A stretch of DNA of 18,673 bases, from the NCBI GenBank assembly GCA_030637505.1, contig DAOWGJ010000264.1, positions 1 to 18,673 of the forward strand. The letters run 5' to 3'. The position numbers and the translations under genes are program-made. This stretch comes from Holophagae bacterium (GTDB lineage: Bacteria; Acidobacteriota; Thermoanaerobaculia; Thermoanaerobaculales; Sulfomarinibacteraceae). Position 1 is the first letter of the stretch, and each line of letters opens with the position of its first letter. Positions 12,940-18,673 of this stretch are shown piece after piece. The notes under the pieces are model-generated. The model ran no database searches. It was not told where the DNA came from and saw nothing but the letters and a program-made list of their open reading frames with translations.

Positions 12940-15319
12940 ATTGAAAACGATGGCGCCGGTGTTGGCGCTGGTGGCTCTCATGGGCTGTTCTACAGCCAAG
13001 GAGACCGCGCACGACGGCGCCAAGGCGGTCGAAGAGCAGAACTGGGACGCGGCGGTCTACTTCTATCTGGAGGCCCTTGCCGACGATCCCGGCAACGTCG
13101 AATACCGGATGCAATTGACGCGATCCAGGCAGAAGGCCTCCCAGGCCCATTTGCGCAAGGGCCTCATGATGAGAGACATGGGTCGACTGCACGATGCCCG
13201 GAACGAGTTGCGGATGGCGACCGAGCTGGATCCGGTCAATCAGTTTGCCGAACAGGCGCTCGAGAGGGTACTTGAGGATCTCGAGGTTCTGGCCGGCCCC
13301 GGTGGGGAACAGGCCTTGGCGGAGATGAAAAAGAGGGCCGCCGAGGCCAAGGTCAAGCCTCCGATCCTCGATCCGACCTCGGACGAGCCGATCACGCTGA
13401 AATTTCCCCAGCCCAAGCCGGTCCAGGAGATCTACAAAGCCCTTGGAAAGGCCTACGGCTTCAATGTGCTCTTCGACCCCAAACTCAAGGACGACAAACT
13501 CTCGGTGGAACTGAATGACGTCACTGCCGAGAGAGCTCTGGAAATCGTGCTCCAGGCGTCGGGGCATTTTTACAAGGTGCTGGACGAGCACAGCATCATC
13601 GTCGCCGAGGACACGCCACAAAACCGGCGGGAGTACGAGGATCTGGTAATCAAGGCCTTCTTCCTCTCCACCTCCGCGGTCAAGGATATCGACAAGCTCC
13701 TGCGTGCCCTGATCGAAGCTCGCCGCCTGGCGACCAACGAACAGCTCAACGCGATCACTCTGCGCGACACCGCCGACAAGGTCGCGATTGCCGAGAAGCT
13801 GATCAAGGTCAACGACAAAGCCAAGGCCGAGGTCTTGATCGACGTCGAGTTGTTGCTGATAGCGACCACGGACGACTCCGACATGGGGATGACCTTGAGC
13901 ACCTATAGTTTCACTTTGGGAGTGGACACCGGGGCCATCCAGGATGGGTCCCAGGGCAATCTCTTCCTCGATCAACTGAGCCAGATCAGCAGTAGCAACA
14001 CCTTCGTCAACATCCCCAGCCTGGTGATCAATCTGGCCAAGTCTTCAGGTCGGGCCGAGGTTTTGGCCCAGCCACAGTTGCGCATCACCGACGGCGAAAA
14101 GGCCAAGCTCCACATCGGCGACAAGTACCCGATTCCCGTGACAAGCTTCAATTCCGGCAACAACATTGGTGGCAATGTCGTACCGATAACGTCGTTCCAG
14201 TACCAGGACATCGGTATTCGGATCGAGGTCGAACCCAGGGTCCACCACAATCGGGAAATTACCCTCAAACTCAGCGTCGAGATCTCCAACATCGGCGAGA
14301 CCGTGTCCGTCGGGCCGAGCCAGGAAGCAGTCGTCATCGGCACCCGAACGATCACTTCGGTCAATCGGCTCAAGGATGGTGAGACGTCTTTACTGGCTGG
14401 TTTGTTCCGTACCGATTCGACGGAAGGTGTGGTCGAGACTCCGGGCCTCTCAAAGATCCCCTGGCTGGGGCGGTTGTTCACCAACAAAGCCAAGAGGATG
14501 AAGAGGACCGACTTGGTGATGACTGTCACCCCCCACATTGTGCGATTTCCGGATATCACCGAAGAGGATCTGGCGCCCCTGTGGGTAGGAACCGAGAGCC
14601 GAATCTCCTTCTACGGGTCCAACAGTCCCCGCGTCGCTTCGGGGTCCGGTTCGCGCAGCCCTTTCGACGCGAGAAAGAGCAGGCAGCCTGATCGAGAGGG
14701 CGCATCTGGTGGATCCAGGAAAGAGAAGGAGCCCAGATCGAGGGGATTCGGTGTCCCGTCAACCGTCAAACCGCGTCAGGTCTCGCCGCCTCGGGGAGTC
14801 GAGTTGGCAACCGGAAACAAGGCATTGGAGGCGGGGGACGGGGACGAAGGCGCCCTTGACGAGGTCTTCGGCATTGAAGAGGCGGACAAGTCGTTCGAGA
14901 TCGACCTGTCGGTGCCGCCGGTGCTGCTCAACCTTCAGCCCTCTGTGATCTCAATGGGTGTCGACGGCACCGCCCAGATTCAGATCGTCGGTTCGGGCGA
15001 ACATGACAACTACCGATTGCCCCTGAGCTTGACCTTCGACCCGCGGCGAATTTCCGTCGATAGTTTGGAGGCGGCCCCCGCCATCGGTGTCGTCGACCAG
15101 GTCATCGACTCCGAGCAGGGGATTATCGTGCTCGATCTCGTGGTAGCGGAAGGGGATGCAATGCCTCAGGTGTTGGCGACATTCAACGTCAGGGCCTTGA
15201 CACCGGGTCCTGCGCCACTGATATTCAGTACTCAGGGCATCGTGAGAGCGGATGGCGTGGCTGTGCCGGTTTCGGCCTCCGACGGGGCGATCTTCATCAC
15301 CGGCGGCGACGCGGACTGA
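12917..15319 (+). CDS. gspD: Secretin GspD/PilQ-like, lipoprotein with TPR head and cohesin-like tail
   Basis: The 800-residue outer-membrane pore uses GTG 12917, supported by AAGGAG at 12904-12909 and by a complete lipobox, LMGC, with Cys24. Residues 30-135 form TPR-like helices (WDAAVYFYLEALADDPGNVE, GRLHDARNELRMATELDPVN). A secretin N0/STN-like domain (ITLKFPQPKPVQEIYKALGK ... NDVTAERALEIVLQASGHF) and an N1/NolW domain follow. The secretin beta-barrel lies at about 360-547 with AQPQLRITDGEKAKLHIGDK, VEPRVHHNREITLKLSVEIS, LLAGLFRTDS and PWLGRLFTNK. A basic, low-complexity linker (about 555-655) leads to a beta-rich domain (660-800) resembling a cohesin fold (VPPVLLNLQPSVISMGVDGT ... FNVRALTPGPAPLIF). 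Usual secretins end shortly after the barrel, so the tail is an addition. PilP-like and pseudopilin genes flank it. Confidence 0.93.
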   Translation: MFRWHKNRLKTMAPVLALVALMGCSTAKETAHDGAKAVEEQNWDAAVYFYLEALADDPGNVEYRMQLTRSRQKASQAHLRKGLMMRDMGRLHDARNELRMATELDPVNQFAEQALERVLEDLEVLAGPGGEQALAEMKKRAAEAKVKPPILDPTSDEPITLKFPQPKPVQEIYKALGKAYGFNVLFDPKLKDDKLSVELNDVTAERALEIVLQASGHFYKVLDEHSIIVAEDTPQNRREYEDLVIKAFFLSTSAVKDIDKLLRALIEARRLATNEQLNAITLRDTADKVAIAEKLIKVNDKAKAEVLIDVELLLIATTDDSDMGMTLSTYSFTLGVDTGAIQDGSQGNLFLDQLSQISSSNTFVNIPSLVINLAKSSGRAEVLAQPQLRITDGEKAKLHIGDKYPIPVTSFNSGNNIGGNVVPITSFQYQDIGIRIEVEPRVHHNREITLKLSVEISNIGETVSVGPSQEAVVIGTRTITSVNRLKDGETSLLAGLFRTDSTEGVVETPGLSKIPWLGRLFTNKAKRMKRTDLVMTVTPHIVRFPDITEEDLAPLWVGTESRISFYGSNSPRVASGSGSRSPFDARKSRQPDREGASGGSRKEKEPRSRGFGVPSTVKPRQVSPPRGVELATGNKALEAGDGDEGALDEVFGIEEADKSFEIDLSVPPVLLNLQPSVISMGVDGTAQIQIVGSGEHDNYRLPLSLTFDPRRISVDSLEAAPAIGVVDQVIDSEQGIIVLDLVVAEGDAMPQVLATFNVRALTPGPAPLIFSTQGIVRADGVAVPVSASDGAIFITGGDAD

Positions 15320-15328
15320 GGAGGCGGG

Positions 15329-15793
15329 ATGTACCGATGGCATCGGCGTGAACGCGGCTTCACCCTGGCCGAGCTGGTCATGGTGGCGGCCCTGCTGGCC
15401 ATCTTGGCGAGCATGGCGATGCCGGTTGCCAAGTTCACCGTCAAGCGCCGCAAGGAAATGGAGTTGCGTCTGGCCCTGCGCCAGATGCGAACCGCAATCG
15501 ACGAGTACAAGCGTCTTTCCGACCAGGGAATGATCCCGATCAAGCTGGGATCCGAGGGCTATCCTCCGGATCTCGAGACCCTGGCCGAAGGCGTTGAATT
15601 GGTCGGACAGCAAATAAAGCGGAAATTTCTTCGCAAACTCCCGATGGACCCGATGACCCGTGAAGAGGAGTGGGGCCTGAAGTCCTACCAAGATGAGGCC
15701 GACAGCACCAGCTGGGGAGGGGAGAATGTGTGGGACGTTTATTCTCACTCGGACAGTACCGCCCTCGACGGTACCGAATACAAGGACTGGTGA
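15329..15793 (+). CDS. gspG: Type II secretion pseudopilin, GspG-like (first of three)
   Basis: The 154-residue protein has a class III prepilin leader: nine mostly basic and polar residues, then G10 with cleavage before F11, giving mature FTLAELVMVAALLAILASMA. Glu5 of the mature protein is present. The soluble part has the GspG-like pattern of an alpha helix with LRQMRTAIDEYKRLSDQG, then YPPDLETLAEGV, and LPMDPMTREEEWGLKSYQDE. That last stretch matches the DPWG-type loop of major pseudopilins. GAGGAGG just before the ATG serves as ribosome site. It needs a prepilin peptidase, which is not in this window. Confidence 0.9.
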   Translation: MYRWHRRERGFTLAELVMVAALLAILASMAMPVAKFTVKRRKEMELRLALRQMRTAIDEYKRLSDQGMIPIKLGSEGYPPDLETLAEGVELVGQQIKRKFLRKLPMDPMTREEEWGLKSYQDEADSTSWGGENVWDVYSHSDSTALDGTEYKDW

Positions 15794-15794
15794 G

Positions 15795-16229
15795 ATGGTT
15801 CGCCAAACAACACCCCGCCGTGAGACCGGCTTCACCCTGATCGAGTTGATCGTTGTCATTGCGATCATAGGTATTTTGGCCGCGATCGCCATGCCCAACA
15901 TGCAGAACGCGCCCAAGAGGGCGCGAGAGGCGGTGCTGATGGAGGATCTCTACCAGATGCGGTCCTCGATTGACCAGTACCTCGGTGACCAGGGTGAATA
16001 TCCCGGCTCGCTTCAGGAGTTGGTCGATGCCGGTTATCTCAGGTTCATGCCGATCGATCCGATCACCAAGAGTGCCGATACCTGGATCGAAATCCCGGCG
16101 GACGCGGAGGATGTCGAGGAGTTGCAGCCCTTCGACGATGAGGTTGGCGGCGGCGGGACTGGCATCATGGACGTCAAATCCGGGGCGATCGGCAATTCCC
16201 TCGGCGGTAAGCCGTTCTCGGAGTTTTGA
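15795..16229 (+). CDS. gspG: Type II secretion pseudopilin, GspG-like (second of three)
   Basis: The 144-residue protein starts at ATG 15795, one base after the previous stop. The frame is open further upstream to 15693 but overlaps the first pseudopilin there and has no pilin features. Leader MVRQTTPRRETG is followed by cleavage before F13, and the mature end FTLIELIVVIAIIGILAAIA is near the consensus, with Glu5. The globular part, YQMRSSIDQYLGDQGEYPGS followed by LQELVDAGYLRFMPIDPITK, is classical GspG/major pseudopilin. The acidic tail (AEDVEELQPFDDE) could bind calcium as in GspG, but that is inferred. It is probably the main pseudopilus subunit. Confidence 0.92.
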   Translation: MVRQTTPRRETGFTLIELIVVIAIIGILAAIAMPNMQNAPKRAREAVLMEDLYQMRSSIDQYLGDQGEYPGSLQELVDAGYLRFMPIDPITKSADTWIEIPADAEDVEELQPFDDEVGGGGTGIMDVKSGAIGNSLGGKPFSEF

Positions 16230-16235
16230 CGACTG

Positions 16236-16952
16236 ATGATCCAAGAAGGTGAGAACCGTTCCCGGGAAGCCGGATTCACCCTGGTGATGCTGGTCATGGT
16301 GATCGCAATCATGTCGATCATGATGGGTGTGGCCGTGCAGTCGGTTTCCTTCCAGATGAAGCGGGAGCGGGAGGCCGAGCTGATCTTCCGAGGTGAGCAA
16401 TACGTCGAGGCGGTTCGAATCTACAAGGGCAAGTACGGACGATACCCGATGCGGATGAAGGAGATCTGGGAAGCCGATCCCAAGGTCATCCGCCAAAAGT
16501 GGAAGGACCCGATCACCAACTCCGAGAACTGGGGCATCATCTTTCTGGGGCAGGAACGCCAGGTGAGAACGCAGACGCCCGGAGGACTCGGGCTTGGTAC
16601 GCCTCTGCCCACGGGCACCCCTGCCCATGGGAGCGGCCTTACGCTGGGGAGTCCTCAGGGACAGGGCCGGGACGGTCTGCCCGAGGGTGTGACGCGAAAC
16701 CCGGAAGGTGAGTTGATTGGGCCGATTGTCGGCGTCCACTCGACCTCGTGCGACGAGAGCGTCAAGATATACGAGGGCCGAACGACCTATTGCGAATGGC
16801 GGTTCTTCCTCAAGCCCGACCAGCAGCAGGGAGGGCGACGTGGCGGACGCCCCGGTGGTTCCGGTGGCGGCTATCATCCCGGGGATCCCCCTCCAGGCTC
16901 GGAGGCGACTCCAAAGCCCTATCCCACGGGAACGCCGAAGCCGAGGAGGTAG
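16236..16952 (+). CDS. Atypical pseudopilin lacking Glu5, with Gly/Pro-rich tail (third of three)
   Basis: The 238-residue protein has the leader MIQEGENRSREAG, cleavage before F14, and mature FTLVMLVMVIAIMSIMMGVA. Position 5 is Met instead of Glu. The helix continues (MKREREAELIFRGEQYVEAV), then KGKYGRYPMRMKEIWE and the DPITNSENWGIIF loop resemble GspG. A Gly/Pro/Thr-rich insert, two cysteines (SCDESVK and TYCEWRF) that could form a disulfide, and a disordered tail rich in Gly, Pro and Arg make it much longer than the other two. Glu5 is also missing in the tip pseudopilin GspK of known systems, so a tip or initiation role is possible. It is the last gene of the operon. Confidence 0.82.
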   Translation: MIQEGENRSREAGFTLVMLVMVIAIMSIMMGVAVQSVSFQMKREREAELIFRGEQYVEAVRIYKGKYGRYPMRMKEIWEADPKVIRQKWKDPITNSENWGIIFLGQERQVRTQTPGGLGLGTPLPTGTPAHGSGLTLGSPQGQGRDGLPEGVTRNPEGELIGPIVGVHSTSCDESVKIYEGRTTYCEWRFFLKPDQQQGGRRGGRPGGSGGGYHPGDPPPGSEATPKPYPTGTPKPRR

Positions 16953-17000
16953 GTCGCCAGCACAACAGAATCCACGAGGGGCCTCCCCCCGACGGGACGG

Positions 17001-17026
17001 GCCGGGTGCGGCTTTCTTCACCCGGC
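17001..17026 (+). terminator. Perfect hairpin 3' of the secretion operon, no U-tract
   Basis: GCCGGGTG (17001-17008) pairs perfectly with CACCCGGC (17019-17026) around a 10-nt loop, about 50 nt after the last pseudopilin stop. No T-run follows, so it is not a standard intrinsic terminator. It could protect the 3' end of the long transcript or help termination by another mechanism. Confidence 0.35.
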
Positions 17027-17115
17027 AGACCTTCAGACCAAGACGCCTCTGCGAAGAAAGCCGACACCGGGCAATCCACGGCGGCACCCTCAGCGAACGA
17101 GTCTCGGCCAACGCC

Positions 17116-17201
17116 GTAGGCCGCCGAGGTCATTCCCCTCAAGGGGCGAGTTTCAACCGTTTTCTGCCATGCCACCGCTTGAGGGGAATGCGCCGAGCGG
17201 G
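17116..17201 (+). repeat. Dispersed structured repeat, copy B
   Basis: It starts GTAGGCCGCCGAGGTCATT and ends GCGCCGAGCGGG, like copy A on the opposite strand at 5023-5107. The stem is ATTCCCCTCAAG (17132-17143) with CTTGAGGGGAAT (17178-17189), 12 bp perfect, around a 34-nt loop unrelated in sequence to that of copy A. Relative to copy A, one T-A pair is replaced by two C-G pairs, with both sides of the stem changed together. In both copies a TAG lies at the left edge. Confidence 0.7.
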
Positions 17202-17250
17202 AGGGCCGGAGGTCCTCCCGAAGGCCGGGGCCGGATAACACCGGCCGTTG

Positions 17251-17299
17251 ACCGCGACCGTAACCGCGACGGCGTCCGTGAGCAGCGACCGCGACGGCG
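17251..17299. repeat. Short direct repeats ACCGCGAC(GGCG)
   Basis: ACCGCGAC occurs at 17251, 17263 and 17288; the last two extend to a perfect 12-mer ACCGCGACGGCG spaced 25 nt apart. They sit between repeat copy B and the next gene, about 45-95 nt before its start. They may be regulator-binding direct repeats or simple GC-rich drift. Confidence 0.4.
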
Positions 17300-17343
17300 A
17301 TAGGGGCCGTCTTCCCCGCCCGAGGAGGCGTCCCGGCCCGGTT

Positions 17344-18673
17344 ATGATGGTTTTGGTGAAGCCCTCATTTCGATTCTTGCTGACATTCGGCGCGCTGGTC
17401 CTGGTGACAACGGCCGGAAGCGTTATTGCCGCCCCGGTCGATCTTCTTGATGTCGACACACAGGTCTTCATCCAGGACAACGGCTCGGCCGACGTCATCT
17501 ACTCGCTCAAGTTTCAGGATAACGAGGGCCGTTCGGCGATCCGTAAGATCGGGCCGTTTTACGAACCGGTGCACTTCACGCGGGCTCTCTTGCATGGGGT
17601 CGGGTCCGGGGCACAAGAGGCGCGGATCTCCAATGTGGGTGGTGGCTATTTCAGGGCGGAGTTCGATCGTTCGACCCGATCGGGAGGCGTCTACACTCTC
17701 GAACTGCACTACCGGACCGATCACCTCTTTGTCGACGAGACCCGGCGGGGGCAGGCGCACCTCCTGGCCATCTGGTTCAATCCGATCCGGTGGTCCTTGC
17801 CGATCGACAAGAGCGTCATTCACCTGGTCTTGCCGCTCGAACTGCCGGCCGATGTTGTCGAGCACTCCGACATTACGCCTGAGATGGTCGATGCATTCGG
17901 GCTCTTGACCGACCAGGGGAGCTTGAACGAACAGGACCACTGGGCATTCGTCTACTCGGACTACCGATCCCAGCGACGGTTGACGCTCTATGCCGAACGA
18001 AGAGGTCTTCGATCGGAAGCCGTACACCTGATCAGGCTCTACCTTCCGCGAGCTGCGATGTCCGGTTTTGGTGGTGCGGTGCCTGAGGGATACGGCAAGA
18101 GCCTCGGCGGTACCGGCCAGGGCACGCCGCCGCCCCAGGCAACCAGAGAGCCGTGGACCCGCCGTGTCGGTGGCTGGTTCCAGCGTCTGTTCTCAGGAGA
18201 GCTTAGCCGGCAGGACCGCAGGTCGGCCGCCCTCGTCGGCCTGATGGGCCTCGGATGGTTGTTCGTTTTCTTTGTCTTCAATCTGCCGATTTTGTTGTTC
18301 TTTTTAATCGCCTTCGGGTGGGTTCTTGGAATCATCGACAAGATCGCCGGAACGACGTTCTTCATGGATGTCTTTGCTCCCGCCGGCAAGGCACGCTGGA
18401 TTCACCCGACATCCGGCACACTTTTCGGCTGGACAGGGATGCTGGTGCCTTTGAGGGTTCTCTGGTTGATCCTCAGCGGTATTCTGGCAGTGATCGTTTC
18501 GGTTCTGCGGCTGCATCCCTATTTGGCTTTGTGGCTCAAGAAGAAAGGCCCGGAGTACGTCTCGCCGGAGATCACCGTTGCGACCTTCCAGAAGGAGGGA
18601 TTCGTGCCCGACCTCGATCCCTGGGAGGCTGCCCTGATGATGCAGCGGCCGATCAAGGCGATCAATCTTCTGG
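17344..18673 (+). CDS. Secreted/membrane protein, DUF2207-like, 3' end missing
   Basis: The frame runs open from ATG 17344 (ATG 17347 is equally possible) to the window edge, at least 443 residues. AGGAGG at 17323-17328 lies rather far upstream for a ribosome site. A signal peptide (MVLVKPSFRFLLTFGALVLV, then TTAGSVIA) is followed by an extracytoplasmic beta-rich domain of about 250 residues starting VDTQVFIQDNGSADVIYSLK, the type of dG-ADV opening seen in DUF2207-like proteins. A Gly/Pro linker leads to hydrophobic segments (SAALVGLMGLGWLFVFFVFN and LPILLFFLIAFGWVLGIID), a loop, then two more (TLFGWTGMLVPLRVLWLILS, GILAVIVSVLRL). A cytoplasmic part follows. The family is tentative and no function is known. 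It is separated from the secretion operon, so its link to it is unproven. Confidence 0.7.
   Translation, partial: MMVLVKPSFRFLLTFGALVLVTTAGSVIAAPVDLLDVDTQVFIQDNGSADVIYSLKFQDNEGRSAIRKIGPFYEPVHFTRALLHGVGSGAQEARISNVGGGYFRAEFDRSTRSGGVYTLELHYRTDHLFVDETRRGQAHLLAIWFNPIRWSLPIDKSVIHLVLPLELPADVVEHSDITPEMVDAFGLLTDQGSLNEQDHWAFVYSDYRSQRRLTLYAERRGLRSEAVHLIRLYLPRAAMSGFGGAVPEGYGKSLGGTGQGTPPPQATREPWTRRVGGWFQRLFSGELSRQDRRSAALVGLMGLGWLFVFFVFNLPILLFFLIAFGWVLGIIDKIAGTTFFMDVFAPAGKARWIHPTSGTLFGWTGMLVPLRVLWLILSGILAVIVSVLRLHPYLALWLKKKGPEYVSPEITVATFQKEGFVPDLDPWEAALMMQRPIKAINLL

Larger units (their letters stand above)
16953..17343. other. Gene-free region with hairpins, repeat copy B and short direct repeats
   Basis: About 390 nt between the last pseudopilin and the next membrane-protein gene. 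An open frame that overlaps the pseudopilin in another register runs to TAG 17117-17119, but its translation shows no protein-like pattern. Other contents are a hairpin at 17001-17026, repeat copy B, a CGGGAGG/CCTCCCG hairpin (17198-17220), a GGCCGG-ataaca-CCGGCC hairpin (17229-17246), and ACCGCGAC direct repeats. No promoter was recognised. Confidence 0.6.

Noticed and set aside
12911..13975. 354-residue minus-strand frame
   Set aside because: It is antisense to the N-terminal half of the secretin and has no recognisable motifs.
15540..17111. 523-residue open frame on the minus strand
   Set aside because: It runs antisense through three well-supported pseudopilin genes and shows no family features.
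16748..17119. Plus-strand frame overlapping and extending past the last pseudopilin
   Set aside because: Its translation is Arg/Pro/Ser-rich with no domain, and its first half is a shadow of the pseudopilin. Its only notable point is that its stop lies in repeat copy B.
17116..17201. CRISPR array or integron attC site
   Set aside because: There are only two distant copies, in opposite orientation, without spacers, integrase or the attC core sequences.

Overview
The window is GC-rich bacterial DNA, coding almost entirely on the + strand, with many 1-4 nt overlaps between genes. An outer-membrane secretin, SurA-type periplasmic chaperones and a periplasmic multiheme cytochrome indicate a diderm (Gram-negative) organism. 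The mixture of PilMNOP-like and GspDEFG-like parts, with a selenoprotein and multiheme cytochrome, would fit an Acidobacteriota-like or deltaproteobacterial-like lineage. That placement is inference only.

Layout. (1) 3-2675: two parvulin-type peptidyl-prolyl isomerases, the first cut by the window edge, overlapping into a YhaM-like OB-fold/HD exonuclease. (2) 2676-2878: an unusually AT-rich spacer with inverted repeats and a CRP/FNR-like box. (3) 2879-4740: a secreted ten-heme cytochrome c overlapping a thioredoxin-fold/TPR protein that lacks the catalytic cysteines. (4) 4741-5331, read on the minus strand: an 11-kDa-or-smaller SelW/Rdx-type selenoprotein whose Sec codon is an in-frame TGA followed by a SECIS-like hairpin, then a repeat element (copy A), then a structured RNA that resembles 6S RNA. 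(5) 5494-16952: thirteen tightly packed genes with no gap above 9 nt. They are an ECF sigma factor, a ZAS anti-sigma factor, a secreted secretin-N-like protein, then GspF, GspE, PilM, PilN, PilO, PilP/GspC-like, secretin GspD and three pseudopilins. (6) 16953-17343: a gene-free stretch with hairpins, copy B of the repeat, and short direct repeats. (7) 17344-end: a membrane protein cut by the window edge.

How it fits together. The long operon encodes most of a type II secretion / type IV pilus-like machine: ATPase, platform, alignment complex, outer-membrane pore and pseudopilus subunits. It is headed by its own sigma/anti-sigma pair, so expression of the machine may respond to an envelope signal. 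No prepilin peptidase or retraction ATPase lies in the window. The two PPIases would help fold exported proteins, and the cytochrome pair is probably a separate periplasmic electron-transfer unit under its own promoter.

The observations most worth following are the hidden selenoprotein, the two-copy repeat element whose stem shows a paired (compensatory) change, the 6S RNA candidate, the sigma/anti-sigma control of the secretion operon, the cohesin-like tail on the secretin, and the third pseudopilin, which lacks Glu5.
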